From NCBI GenBank assembly GCA_002786065.1, contig NHNY01000009.1, positions 434,001 through 498,000 of the forward strand: DNA of 64,000 nucleotides. The letters are read 5' to 3'. Of this stretch, positions 33,248 to 44,521 are shown piece after piece. Source of the stretch: Microcyclospora pomicola. Lineage: Eukaryota > Ascomycota > Dothideomycetes > Capnodiales. The notes beneath the pieces are model-generated. The model searched no databases, was not told the DNA's origin, and saw only the letters and a list, made by a program, of their open reading frames with translations. Each line of letters begins with the position of its first letter. Positions within the stretch are counted from its first letter, which is position 1. A program made the translations under genes and the position numbers.

Positions 33248-34031
33248 CTACACCTGCTCGGCGCCCCAGCCGTTGTCGGCATCCCTAACAAGTGGGTTAG
33301 CTCCTTGTCAACCCTGCGCACTCGTGCAACATACCTCATATTGGCCGGCGGCTCAATGCTGGGAATGTACTCGAGAACCACATATCCAATGCCCACAAGC
33401 GCAACGAGTCCACCGGGAATCCACTTGTACCAGTTGCTGTCCACGATGATCATTCCAATGAAGATATAGACTATCCTTCTAATCAGTATCCATTGCCCTC
33501 GACGACACGAATCCATGCTCTTTCATGATCCACTTACAGATACCACGGCCGATGAACGAGAACATGAATGAGGCATAGCGGGACACTTGTGGCGGGATTT
33601 GGAACTCTGGAGGAGGTTGTGAGAACATGGTCGATGGTCAGTGGACGGGTTATGGCGACGAACCAAGGAAGCCAGTTGCTACGCGCACAGAAATGTCAGC
33701 CACAAGACTCTTCCACGAACGGCGGAAAGCATAAAGAGTTGAGGTCGCATACCAAGGCCAAATATCATCACATAGACACCGACAATGGAGGTTTTTCTGG
33801 TTCACATCCCTGGTCAATCGAAGCATTCCTGTTTGCGACACGCGCAACCATCATTAGTGCGCCGGCAGCACTTACATGCCAACAGGGAAGAATTGTGCGA
33901 CTCCACCGAGCACCATGAACACGCCCACAGCGAGGTTCACAATGCGGCTGTTGGTGTTGATGTTAGTTCAGATTCCAGGCAGCCTCCATAGGCGATCGCG
34001 AGTAAACTAACAAGATGTCCGAGAAGTCCAT
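33248..34031 (-). CDS. TVP15: Golgi membrane protein TVP15
   Basis: COPI-associated family membrane protein of late Golgi (Tlg2) vesicles. The gene is fragmented into six exons that splice in perfect phase: 34031-34012, 33947-33876, 33796-33753, 33606-33538, 33470-33335 and 33284-33248. The result is 125 residues. Exon 1 is only 20 nt (MDFSDIF). Then come RIVNLAVGVFMVLGGVAQFF, TSIVGVYVMIFGL, EFQIPPQVSRYASFMFSFIGRG, IFYIFIGMIIVDS and IPGGLVALVGIGYVVLEYIPSIEPPANMR, ending in the typical DADNGWGAEQV. Four hydrophobic segments are seen. No single ORF shows this gene, so it is easily missed by ORF callers. Confidence 0.93.
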
Positions 34032-35143
34032 GATGGGGGCTGATGGTCGGGTGGTAAGGGCGGTCTTCTGGTGTTCGATGGTAGATGAGAGGTTCGCGAT
34101 GGAAAGAACTCGTGTCTGATTGTATCGTCTGGGCTTGTCGTAAATCTGGTTGCGTTGCTCAAGTATGCATCTATTGTTGAGGTCTAGGCAAGACCTCCTG
34201 GGGAAGCTTAGACCCTTCTTCGAGAACGTGGCTCTTCAGCCACACGCGCCACATCATCCACGAGGCAGCAGAATATCGAGTGAACTTTCGCCTCAGGCTA
34301 TGTCATATATGCTTGACCTTAAAGTACAAGATGAGATGAGTGCTGTCTGGAGAACATAAATCGAGCTGACTGAATGCACGCCATGATTGGAGTGCTGCAT
34401 CTCATCGAAATACACACAATGCACATAATGTTGGACCTTGCATACACGCCCACACGTTGGGCGGTTTTGTGACATGATCCATCCAAGCATACTTACCTCT
34501 TCACCTTTGTGCTCTTCAAATTTCAGGCTCAGTGATCATGTGTACGTCCGGGAGACCAGTGGAACGAGGTCATACGAATTGGCTTGGCTGTTTGGCACCA
34601 CAAAGTCTTGGTGGGAGGACTGATTTCCTCTTCAGCAACTGATACAATCCCTTGGCTCTGTTCGAGGACGTAGTCAGCAGTGATCTTCAGCGCCGCATCG
34701 AAAGCACATCCTGGATGCAGGGGCTGTGCAGGCGAAGCAGGTTGGTTCTCTGGAAGTTACAGTCATGTACATCACATCACAGGACTTCCACCACACGATC
34801 GTGACACATGCTTCGACCGACCCGAGACAGTGCGAAAGCTCTCAATTTCATTGATCCATTACCATTGTGCAGCGTGACGGTCGGCATTTCTCATGCACGG
34901 GGTGAGATGAGGGTTGGCGGCAGCCACATGTCTGTTAGCGCGCGGTAGTAATGTATCAGACGTGCAGTCTAGCCCGCATAACGCCTGTATAGGAAACTGA
35001 GCCTCAATCTCCTGATACCTTGAGGTCAGCGTGGCCACTTCCATATCTGAGAACTTTCGCATCATACAACTACCCCTCTCTGCCGTTCGCTGGCAAGCAC
35101 GGAACTTCATGCGCCAGCTCTGTGCTAGGCATTGCCGTTCCCA
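34032..35143. other. divergent intergenic region
   Basis: 1.1 kb between TVP15 and the first GT25 gene, at the transition from the conserved block to the accessory block. No gene, RNA or repeat recognised. Confidence 0.45.
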
Positions 35144-36546
35144 ATGCCGGCATTTCATATGCAGCCGCGTAAGATCATAACCCTCGGCACCGGCCTTGTG
35201 ATCCTCGCCGTTGTCTATCTTGGCTGGGCAAATCTTCAGTACTCGCCAGGCAGAAGAACATTAAGTCCCCTCAACTCACAACCACACGATCTTCTGGACG
35301 ATGTATCGAATGCCACGCTTGGAGTGAGTGACTGCTGTTGACACATCATGACTGCCATCATCTAACCCCTGTAACAGTTTCAGAAAATCTTTATCCTGAA
35401 CCTGGCTTCAAGGACAGATCGCAGAGATGCTGCGTCATTAGCTGCGCGACTTACTGGATTGGAAGTCGAATATATCGATGCTGCCACCAAGATCGATACG
35501 AAGGCTTGGCCACCTGGGGCAAAGGAGGTCAATCTCAACCCTGGCGGTGCTGGCAACTGGCGGTCTCACATGGACGCTCTCAACAGGTAGGTATCCATGT
35601 TCGAAACTGTCTTCCATTGATCTGTCGCTTGCATGACGACTTGCGCGGGGTCCATTGTTCAAGATAACGTGCTACAGCATTCTGTTCAACTTGCGTGGGA
35701 AGTGGCTGTATCTCGAAGGCGCTTGCTAACTTCTGATACAGGATAGTGGAGCAGAACATTTCGTCGGCGCTCATCCTTGAGGATGACGCTGACTGGGACA
35801 TCCGGATCAAATCTCAAATGCGTGACTTTGCCAAAGCCAGCAGACTGCTCGTTCAACCACTACCAGGCACGACTGATAGATTTCTCGACCCAACGTATCC
35901 GCAACCAGATGCTGAACACATGGCTCCAACTAGCTTCAACATCGACGAAGCCGTTACCAGTGAGCCCACCACATCTCCTTACGGCGACCTTGATCGCTGG
36001 GGCATGCTGTGGGTGGGTCATTGCGGCTGCCGCTTTCCCTGGTCCGCGGATAAGAACGTCCCTCTGGGACGAGCTGTGATTGCGAATGATGAAACCGTCC
36101 CTTCGCGACAGAAGATCAACATCGAGTTCGGCGATACACAGCTCATCACCGACTACCCGGACTACACACGCGTGGTCGCTCGCTCGCGTGTGAACACCTG
36201 TACTCTAGGGTACGGTATCTCTCAGCCGGGCGCTCAACGGCTGTTATATGAGCTCGGTGTGCACAAGATCTCCGGAACAACGGACATGATGTTCCGCTCG
36301 GTGTGTGACGGCGTGGACGGTAGGGAGTTGATGACTTGTTTGTCTCCGCAGCCGGCGCTCTTCAACCACCATCGACCCGCCGGTCCCAAGTCGTCGTGGA
36401 CCGACATCTCAGAGGATGAGGATACAGGGTACAACGACGTCCAAGAATCGACGAACATTCGGTGGGCGACGAGGGTGAATTTTCTAAAGCTGCTGAACGG
36501 GCAGACGGATTACATTGACCTTTATGATGACGACGGGGAAAGCTGA
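35144..36546 (+). CDS. family 25 glycosyltransferase, copy A
   Basis: LPS/collagen-type GT25 glycosyltransferase, here a type II membrane protein of 397 residues predicted to act in the secretory pathway. Exons: 35144-35323, 35378-35586, 35742-36546. An N-terminal anchor (IITLGTGLVILAVVYLGWA) is followed by the GT25 opening FQKIFILNLASRTDRRDAAS and EVEYIDAATKIDTK. The metal/donor-binding ALILEDDADWDIRI sits at the start of exon 3, then LGYGISQPGAQRLLYELGVHK and FNHHRPAGPKSSW. ATG 35159 is an alternative start 5 codons in. The gene is the partner of the paralogue at 41178-42502, with the same intron phases and a 209-nt middle exon in both. Acceptor substrate unknown. Confidence 0.9.
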
Positions 36547-37294
36547 GGGTTCGTATAGAGTCCGTTTACTTCTTCCTTCTCTTAGCTTGTATTAGATATC
36601 CAAAGGCGTATCCTGCTTGACATCAAGCTCAAAGTACTGGATAAAGTCAAGCGCCATAAGTGGCCGTTCACAGCCGTTGTCTCTTGAACAACAGTGCTTC
36701 TTCTAGACAGATGTGCGAGCCAGCACTTTTCGACGCTGATGCTGACCGGGATATGGAATCGGCGCAATGCTCGTCCGCTATGGTAACATGCTTACAGCCG
36801 CTCACACCTATACCCAGGGCCAATTAGTTACATGTGCCTACCTGAAGGTAACATTCAAAGTCGTTGTTGCCTTAGGCCACAACAATTGCCCAGTCCAACT
36901 GCAAGCTAGGTGCGTAGGTAGGTACTTTACCTTACATCGACGTAAGCACTGCATGTGTTTGTCAAACATCAACACGCTATCACAAAACAAGTGCTTCGTC
37001 TCAACAATCTTCCCGTCATCTGCGTATGTAGACTAGAAGCACATCCGCGTCCCGCGCAGTGGGTCAGATTGTGGGAACACGGGACGGTATGGATGTATCC
37101 CAGGCGTGGTAATGCCGAGGTGTGCGGTCCAAGGCAGCCATGATTTCAGCTTCATGGATCAAACAGGTGGCTACATTTTTGAAGAGCCTTCACCCGTATA
37201 AGTAGTCCTTGTTGAACCGCCCTATTCACTTACTACGACTAGGCCACCAACAAGGTACAAGTCGCCGCAGACGCACATCAGAAATTCCACAAAG
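36547..37294. promoter_or_regulatory. upstream region of fatty acid hydroxylase
   Basis: 748 bp. Holds a GTAGGTAGGTAC run at 36914-36925 and a TATA-like TATAAGTA at 37197-37204, about 90 bp before the hydroxylase ATG. No gene seen. Confidence 0.45.
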
Positions 37295-38317
37295 ATGGTA
37301 GCAGTCGAGCACGAGCCTACGGGGCCGCAGCGCTCTTCCAAGCAACCGGTTGACTTCCGCGAACGCCTCAGGAAATGGCTTGCACGCGATGTCAAGCCGC
37401 AAGAGGTGCCCGTCCACGCCAAAACGGACAAAATGTCCTATCTGTCACACTGGCAAGGACACCAATGGATTCTGAGCCATTCATTGTTGCCGATGTTGGT
37501 CAATCAACTCTACGTCTGGTACACCGGCAAGAACTTCCATCCGCTCGCCGCTTTCATCTTCTACAACGTTTCCTTTATGTTCAACACCATTCGCGTGATC
37601 GTTGTGCTTCGGAATCTGGGGTATCAATACGGCTATCTTGATGGCGACAAGCATCGGCGAGACGAGCTTTCAGACCACAAGCCTCGGCCTCCCTGGCGGA
37701 CTTTCATGATCGCCGTCAGCCGGCCCCTGATGAGTGTCATGCTGGCGTACCGCAGAGACCAGACACCTGCCACGATGAGTTGGTGGCTTCCGGTCGAGAT
37801 TGGACTCTACTGCATTATTCTCGACCTTTGGTTCTACGTGTACCATCGCTGCATGCACGATATCGACTCACTGTGGAAGTTCCACCAAACGCACCACCTT
37901 ACCAAACATCCGAACCCAATGCTAGCAGGTCATGCCGATTTGGAACAAGAAGTCTTTGACCTTATCGTCATCCCGCTCCTAACATATGGTACTATGAAAA
38001 TGATGGGCTTCCCGTTGGGGTTCTACGAATGGTGGATCTGCCACACGTACGTCGCCTTCACTGAGCTGTGGGGCCACAGTGGCTTGCGCCTGTATGCCAC
38101 ACCAGCAACGACGGCCACCCCGTTGTTGAAGTTCTTCAATGCCGAGCTCACCACCGAAGACCACGACCTGCACCACCGGAAGGGCTGGAAGTCGAGTCAT
38201 AACTATGGCAAGCAAACTCTTCTATGGGATCGTCTGTTTGGCACTTGTCATGAAAGATATGAAACCATACCAGAAAATATTGACTGGAATAGCCCTGCCC
38301 GACTCCCGTGGTTCTGA
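37295..38317 (+). CDS. membrane fatty acid hydroxylase / sterol desaturase superfamily
   Basis: Integral membrane di-iron oxygenase of the fatty acid hydroxylase superfamily (ERG3, ERG25 and SUR2 relatives). Single exon, 340 residues. Hydrophobic segments occur at about 60-110 (LLPMLVNQLYVWYTG, FIFYNVSFMF) and 165-185 (VEIGLYCIILDLWFYVY). The three His motifs that bind iron are present: YHRCMH (about 187-192), FHQTHH (about 201-206) and DHDLHHR (about 288-294). WGHSGL adds another conserved His. The substrate cannot be told from sequence; it does not look like ERG3, ERG25 or SUR2 themselves. It lies in the accessory block between the two GT25 paralogues. Confidence 0.9.
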   Translation: MVAVEHEPTGPQRSSKQPVDFRERLRKWLARDVKPQEVPVHAKTDKMSYLSHWQGHQWILSHSLLPMLVNQLYVWYTGKNFHPLAAFIFYNVSFMFNTIRVIVVLRNLGYQYGYLDGDKHRRDELSDHKPRPPWRTFMIAVSRPLMSVMLAYRRDQTPATMSWWLPVEIGLYCIILDLWFYVYHRCMHDIDSLWKFHQTHHLTKHPNPMLAGHADLEQEVFDLIVIPLLTYGTMKMMGFPLGFYEWWICHTYVAFTELWGHSGLRLYATPATTATPLLKFFNAELTTEDHDLHHRKGWKSSHNYGKQTLLWDRLFGTCHERYETIPENIDWNSPARLPWF

Positions 38318-38817
38318 GAATGTCCGTAGATATTGACCGATGAGAAATCGCTAGGCGTTACGATATGACGAGGATATAAGGCATTTCAAGACGTACACAT
38401 AATCCGTGAGCTTATGCAATCGTTTCACAAACAAAATGACACTCTGTACACGCTGCCCAGCGGAATCTTCACGGCGTTGCCCCTTTCGATGAGCCGAGAA
38501 GTCGGATGAAAACGCGTGATGCAGTAGATTTGGGTGCCCAAGATCAAAAATGCAGTAGTATTTCATGTACAAACATCGCCGTTGCAAATGCGACATCAGT
38601 AATGGATCTTGAGGTTCTCTATAAGGTAGTTAATGTAGACCGATTTGCGGCACCAGACGATTTCACTGACCCTCTCCGGTAAGCTTCGACCTTTCCTCTC
38701 ATACTCACGATAGGCTTAACCAACCCCACCAAGCCCATCCGTTTCCTATCATATCAGGCGCTCTCGTCAAGTTCCAATACCTCACAAAGACTAAAACGAA
38801 GCTTGTGTCGTCAAACG
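38318..38817. other. intergenic
   Basis: 500 bp between hydroxylase and NIF3-like genes, both on the plus strand. No feature recognised. Confidence 0.4.
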
Positions 38818-39263
38818 ATGGCATCCACAGCAAACCGCGTGTTTTTCAAGCTCGTCTTCTTCGTGCCGCCAGACGCTCTGCAAGCCGTCAAAGCCGCCGT
38901 GTTTGCCGCAGGTGCAGGTAGATATCCCGGTGCTGGAGAGTACACCGAATGTGCATGGACGACACTCGGCACGGGGCAGTTTCGGCCAGGAAGCACGGCA
39001 AACCCACATATCGGCAAAGTTGGGGTGTTGGAGGAAGTCGAGGAGTATCGAGTGGAGATGATATGTGTTGGCGAAGAAGTCATGCGGAAAGTGGTTGGAG
39101 CGTTGAAGGCGTATGTATCACCTCATTCCTTCAACAAATACTCGGAAAAAGATAACACAGCTCGACGCGGATTTGATCTACTGGGAAGCAAGGCTGATTC
39201 GTCAATAGCACACATCCATATGAAACACCAGCATACGAGGTATACAGACTGGAAGAGTTCTGA
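38818..39263 (+). CDS. NIF3-like (YqfO-type) small protein
   Basis: Short fungal member of the NIF3/YqfO family. Exon 1 (38818-39110) encodes VFFKLVFFVPPDALQAVKAAVFAAGAGRYPGAGEYTECAWTT and GTGQFRPGSTANPHIG. Exon 2 (39209-39263), after a 98-nt intron GTATGT...CAATAG, supplies the conserved end THPYETPAYEVYRLEEF. The 115-residue product corresponds to the inserted PII-like domain of YqfO and not to the full dimetal NIF3 fold. Biochemical function is unknown. Without splicing the frame would run on into unrelated sequence, which argues strongly for the intron. Confidence 0.9.
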
Positions 39264-39484
39264 CGGTCGACGCCACCAGCAAACAGCTGAGATCTCTAGG
39301 GCACGGAAAGTAGCTCTCATCTGTGGCAATAAGAGATTCGGGTATACCAGGCAAAAGAATGATGCGTCGAGCGATCACATGCCGGCGTAGAAAGCACTTT
39401 GAACTATCTTTCTACACGGTTGGCATGCGATACTCACGAAGTTTCATTCACGTCAGAACCTCCCTTGAGTGCCTGCCCGCATAT

Positions 39485-40567
39485 CTACCAATGCCCTGAG
39501 TGTGGAGCCGTGTAAAGACCTCGGGTGTCTAGCGCTAGAACAGCTCCTCCTCTCTGACCAGCATTCGACGGATCTGCCAAACCTCCGTCCGTCACAATAT
39601 ACAAAGTGCTCTGATCATGCTTTGTTCGCCCGAATGCAGTTGCAGTACATCCTGCAACAACAGGGTCAGTCACACCGCCGACAACAACCCTTTGGGCTCC
39701 ACCAGAGACCAGATCAATCTTCACCACAGAGTTCGACGGATTCGTGGCAATCCATGCATTCCGGCCTTCTTTGTCAATTGTGAAGTCATCACCCCAGAAG
39801 CCATCATTGACTCCGAAGGTTGCTCTGGAGGCAATGGTTTCGACATGACCATCAGCGCTACCGTCAGGCTTCAGCGGGATCCGTCCCAGAAGCGGAGATT
39901 TGGTGCTGTTGATGAAATATAAGGTTGAGTTACGCGTTTGCATGCCATTAACGCCGAAGTGGAATGCTGCTGAGGAGTTCGGCTTCAATGCTGGGTCGTC
40001 GAGCGCGATGTGATGTGCTCCGGTACGAGAGTTGATCGCGAAAACGACACCAAGAGTAGAGTCGCCAGAAAGTAGAACGTCGGACTCGTCGGACAGTGCG
40101 GTAAGGCCATTCAGGAACATAGCAGCCGGTACAGAGGTGAGTCTTTCCACCTTGGGTGTGATGGAGCTTTGACGATGGTCATCACCCGAGTGCCTTGCAG
40201 TGTTATAGTCGACGGTCCAGATATGCCAGCTGCCCAGTACACCCTGGGGGACTGAGACCTGCCCAACGTTGATCGCAAAGACATCTTCCCCTATCTCCGC
40301 GATACCACTCGCTGCTGTGGCATTGGGGAAGCTGTAGACGAGTTCTGCGCCGCCTGTGAAGGGATCAATCTCCCAAAGCGCAGGTCCGTTGATCAGAGTG
40401 ACCAAAAGCTTCCCATTAGGTCGCACAGCAACATTTTCGATCCATGTACCATTCGGGAACTCATAAATCGTTCTCACTTTTGTATCGGCATTACCTACCT
40501 GGACTGGCGAGGTCGACACAAAGCTAGGCGCTACCGCGAGTAGCTGAAGCAGTGGGAGGGAACGCAT
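39485..40567 (-). CDS. secreted SMP-30/gluconolactonase-like beta-propeller protein
   Basis: 360 residues from ATG 40567, which starts a clean signal peptide (MRSLPLLQLLAVAPSFVSTS). The frame continues 20 codons upstream but only to a GTG. The mature part shows propeller-blade repeats of the type WIENVAVRPNGKLLVTLINGPALWEIDP, NGLTALSDESDVLLSGDSTLGVVFAIN and DDFTIDKEGRNAWIATNPSNSVVKIDL, as in six-bladed SMP-30/TolB-like folds. Many N-glycosylation sequons (NGT, NAT, NSS, NST) support secretion. Such proteins are frequent near fungal secondary-metabolite genes but have no uniform activity; the true substrate is unknown. Confidence 0.85.
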   Translation of the reverse strand: MRSLPLLQLLAVAPSFVSTSPVQVGNADTKVRTIYEFPNGTWIENVAVRPNGKLLVTLINGPALWEIDPFTGGAELVYSFPNATAASGIAEIGEDVFAINVGQVSVPQGVLGSWHIWTVDYNTARHSGDDHRQSSITPKVERLTSVPAAMFLNGLTALSDESDVLLSGDSTLGVVFAINSRTGAHHIALDDPALKPNSSAAFHFGVNGMQTRNSTLYFINSTKSPLLGRIPLKPDGSADGHVETIASRATFGVNDGFWGDDFTIDKEGRNAWIATNPSNSVVKIDLVSGGAQRVVVGGVTDPVVAGCTATAFGRTKHDQSTLYIVTDGGLADPSNAGQRGGAVLALDTRGLYTAPHSGHW

Positions 40568-41177
40568 CTCGGAGGTCTGTTGAAGCTGTCGATGGCGAGC
40601 GATGCTGCGCGATGATGCCGGAGTCACAGACTGGTCGACGGTCGATGTTGTGGTACCTACTGCTAGAGCAGCTCGCGCTCATGAGCCTAGCGACATCTTT
40701 ATAGATAGTAGTCTCTCGTACTACTCCATTGTCTTGCGATTGCTAAGCATATCATAGATCTACACGCAATCAGGTAAGCACGGAGTTAGATGAAGTTTTA
40801 ACTCAGATTCTCAATGAAGTCGTTCAAGCATGGTGATTAGTAATTGCTTCTTTCGTCGTATCCCGCCAAAAGTGGCTGGAGGCCGCTACTCCTTACTTCT
40901 TCCATCTTCTTGACGTTGTATAACCATCGACATCACGTATACTTCAAATCTTCACCTTCGATTGGAACGAGAAAAGTCCACTGTGCATTGAGCATCACGC
41001 TCGAGCCTGATGACCGCCGGAGATACCGGTATGGACACCAAAGTCTGATATTTGCTCTCGCTTTTATCTCGTTGCGATTAGGCTTGCCGCATCGTGATGT
41101 GTATCACAATACATCTACACGCAGACAAAGCTTGAGAAGGACAGCAACATGTTCATTTCTGGGTCAATAAAGATACA
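40568..41177. other. intergenic
   Basis: Upstream of the beta-propeller gene and downstream of GT25 copy B. No gene seen. Confidence 0.4.
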
Positions 41178-42502
41178 TCAGTAACCGAGCGTGGTCCCAT
41201 CCTCGCCATCCCTATACAGATCGATGTAATCTGTCCTACCCCTCACAAGCCTGGGTATATTCAACTTCGTGGCCCATCTTATGTTCCTTGAGAACGCAAC
41301 ATCGTTGTACTCATCTGGGTGCTCTGCTATGTCGCTGAAACTGGATTTGTGACCAACCGGGCGATGATGATTGAAGATTTCGGGTTGCACTGAGAGACAA
41401 GTCATCCTGTCACGGTCGTCGCCATCACACAGTTGGCGCAAGGCGAGGTCGAAGGGGCCAGTCATCTTGTGTAGACCCAGCTCATAAAGCAACTTGCGCG
41501 CACCTGGCTGGGAGATGCCGTACCCAAGGATGCAGGTAGAGTATCGTGCTCGGCTGACAACACGGGTATGGTCCGGGTACTCGTTGCGAAATCTGTCATT
41601 GTCTCCAAATTGCATACCAATATGCTGACGCTCTGGCACAGTCTCGTCGTTTGAGATGACAGCACGACCGATAGGAATATCCTTATCGTCGTTTCCTGGG
41701 AAGATTGTACCGCAATGGCCAAGCCAAAAGAGGTCCCATTGATTGACGTCGCCATACGGAGATGAAGTCGGTTCGCTTGTTGAGTCTGTTTCGACATGGA
41801 AATTCATGGGTTCTTGACCTCCGTTGCCGCCGTGGGGTGAGCAGGTAGGGTCAAGGAACTCATCTGTCGTCCCTGGCAGAGGCTGTACCAGCAGCCTCGA
41901 CGCCTTCGCAAAGTTGCGCATCTGCGATCTAATGCGAATATCCCAATCTGCATCGTCCTCGAGGATCAAGGCCGACGTAATATTTTGTTCGATTATCCTA
42001 TGACCATGTCAGTCTTCATATCCGCAAAGGTCCCGGTGCGAAAAGCGAGGCAAAGCCCAATGAAAGCACTTACATTCGTGCAACATTAAGGTGCGCTCGC
42101 ATACTGCCTAGAAACCCTGAGGAAAGTCCGACATCTTGCCAGCCAGGAGGAAGAGTCTTTGTGTCGACTTCGGTGACTCCATCCACATACTCAATCTGCA
42201 ATCCAGTCAAAGCAGCTGCAAGAGATGTTGGATCTCTGTGATCCGTCCTAGACGGCAGATTTATAACGAAGATCCTCTGAAACTGGAGTGAGGTTAGGTG
42301 AAATTTTCAAAACAATTGACACGGATAGTGTTCTCACCCCAAGAGTCGAATTCGAAGTATCGTCGAGTAAAGTGGAATGCGACGCCTGAGATGCCAAGGG
42401 AAGCATGGGATTTGGGCTTGAGTGATTATAGGCAACATATAGTACGACGGTAACTAGGAGGCTAAGGGCTGCAATACCGCGAAGTTGCGGTGATGTAGAC
42501 AT
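41178..42502 (-). CDS. family 25 glycosyltransferase, copy B
   Basis: Paralogue of the gene at 35144-36546, in opposite orientation. Exons 42502-42338, 42282-42074 and 41997-41178 give 397 residues, the same predicted length as copy A. The type II anchor is GIAALSLLVTVVLYVAY. The GT25 start FQRIFVINLPSRTDHRDPTS and LQIEYVDGVTEVDTKTLPPG lie in the 209-nt middle exon. Exon 3 opens with MIIEQNITSALILEDDADWD and continues with LGYGISQPGARKLLYELGLHK and FNHHRPVGHKSSFSDI. The intron positions and phases (0 and 2) are identical to copy A, so the pair arose by duplication after intron gain. The N-terminal anchor and the exon 3 loop have diverged most. Confidence 0.9.
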
Positions 42503-43441
42503 GAGTAGATGTGTACGCAAACACTCCGAAAGACTGTACAACTTAGTATTGGATATGAGTACAAGCGGGCGATGTAATGCAATCACGGCGTTGAAACTCA
42601 CTGCTGCCAACCTATATGTATTTGGCACAGTGACTGCTGGGGAGATAGTCATGTTGATGGAGCACATGCTCCTCCGAATCCCTGCAACGCCATCACACTG
42701 CATCTCGGCGGCTATCTCTAGAGCCATGACAAGCCGCAAATATGCACATGTGCAACCCAGTTTCAGATTGAAGCGCCCATGCATGCCGTGTTTCGTGTCA
42801 TACAGGCAGTTAGTCATGATCTGCGGGACGTGGGATGGCATGTTCTGAGTGTATGTCAACCGTCGAATATGTATCTCATCAACATATTGCCTTCCACTAC
42901 GAAGCTTACGCAATGGCCCACCATCTGCTTTGACGATGCCCAGCTACCAGTGAGAAGGACCGGACAAAATATACATAGTGACCGGGTGTCGCAAGAATTT
43001 ATGGTAGCATCGATGACAGCATATAGCCCTCACTTCTACATGTATCTGGTGAGCATGTGACAACCTTTGACATCATTCTGAGCAATGGATAGTACCTGGT
43101 TGTCGACATGTACATTGGATGAGACTACGATCAGCTGTAAAGAATCCAGGTCTGCCGAACTTCTGCCCGATGTTGATGACGATCACGAAACCCCCGAGAT
43201 CCCCCTCAAGACCTTGTATTCGAGGGGCGGTTTCTGTTCCTATACACCACGAATCGGTGTTTACGCGAAGACCTCTTCGTGACTATGCAAGAGTCGAGAT
43301 GAGTATACATGCAGAACCAAGATAAGCAATGATCATTGTATCGATCGCTGACTTGACGACATCATGTCACATACACCGAAATGCCAACAGTGCAGGTCAT
43401 GCCAAGTCTTTCGCTTCACATGATGACTCCCAAGGCACTCA
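42503..43441. other. intergenic
   Basis: 939 bp between GT25 copy B and the GT32 gene. ORFs here have no recognisable similarity. Nothing else seen. Confidence 0.4.
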
Positions 43442-44521
43442 TCATTTACGTCCGTGAAGTGAACGCCGAGCTATCCGCCAGAGCGTCAACGTCGCCGTCG
43501 TCGAGGCCGCGATCGTAGCAGTCAGCAGCAGGGTAAACATCATCAAGTTCTCTCCGATCCAGCCGAACATCCGGTTGTCCCAGTTATCCCACGTTCCGCC
43601 CCTTGAGTGATTGAAGAACACCCATGGAGCTCCTTCCGGTCGTCCATCCATCATCATCCGGGTAAGCACTGGCGTCGATGGAGAAAGCTGCTGATGATAC
43701 TCCTCCCATATCTTCGTCAAGAACCACTGGCCAGTCGCATAACTAATGGTGAGGTACGGCAGAGGATAGTTCCAGGCGTGCGACATGAGGTTGTCTGTTA
43801 GCATGATCCAGAACGGATGGTTAGGCTCCGCGCCGAGTATATTGTTGCTGAGTGCCCCGTGCCCACCATCTGTCGTCCACGTAGCATAGAAGCGCAATGG
43901 CTCGAGGCTCTCTTTGCAGCCCTGCGTAGCATGTTAGCTTGGAACTCCTTGATACTCACAGATCGTGGTGCCTACATTATCTAGATCGATGTATATGCCT
44001 CCATAGGACCGCATGAGAAAGTATCGAAGCGCGTCGATCCGTTGGACGGGAAATTGGAAATTGTCGTAGGTCGGAAGAAACCACGGAAACTCCAGCTCAA
44101 TGAACTCTCTTGATGTTTTGGTTGTCCATAACTATAAAAAGCGGGACTTAGCTTTTCGCTCCGTTGTATCTACAGTCCTCACTGGCTTCAATCTTACCAC
44201 ATGCTCCCACCCTTCGTTCGCATCCAAACACGTCTGCCGCGACGCCTGCCAATCCAACGGTAAGACCTCCTCTGCAGGGTGAGTCCAATTATGGAAGATC
44301 TGGTGAGTTATGCGAGGCACCACTGGTCGCTGGCTCACCTCATGGACAGATGCTTTGTAGGCTTGCAAGACTTCATCCTGGGTCAACGCAATGCCAGCGT
44401 GGGCGAAAAATATATGGACGAAGTCCTTAAGCCGGAAGCCCAGATGGACGAGCAGCAGACTCACGAATACAAACAAGCAGATCTTGACATATCTCCGCGC
44501 TTTGCTGTTGATGTTCACCAT
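43442..44521 (-). CDS. GT32 (OCH1/SUR1-type) glycosyltransferase
   Basis: Type II membrane glycosyltransferase with the DXD sugar-binding region found in Och1 and in Sur1/Csh1 (mannosyl-inositolphosphoryl-ceramide synthase). Exons: 44521-44198, 44131-43976, 43921-43442; 319 residues. The N-terminal anchor YVKICLFVFVSLLLVHLGF precedes VPRITHQIFHNWTHPAEEVL (the usual IPKxxHQ...W motif). Exon 2 carries FPVQRIDALRYFLMRSYGGIYIDLDN with the DXD. Exon 3 has LSNNILGAEPNHPFW, YPLPYLTISYATGQWFLT and a second hydrophobic stretch near the C-terminus (ENLMMFTLLLTATIAAST). The two-TM layout resembles Sur1-like proteins more than Och1. Confidence 0.9.

Noticed and set aside
40568-40627. 20-codon upstream extension of the beta-propeller ORF
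   Set aside because: It begins with GTG, not ATG, and would bury the signal peptide that starts at 40567.
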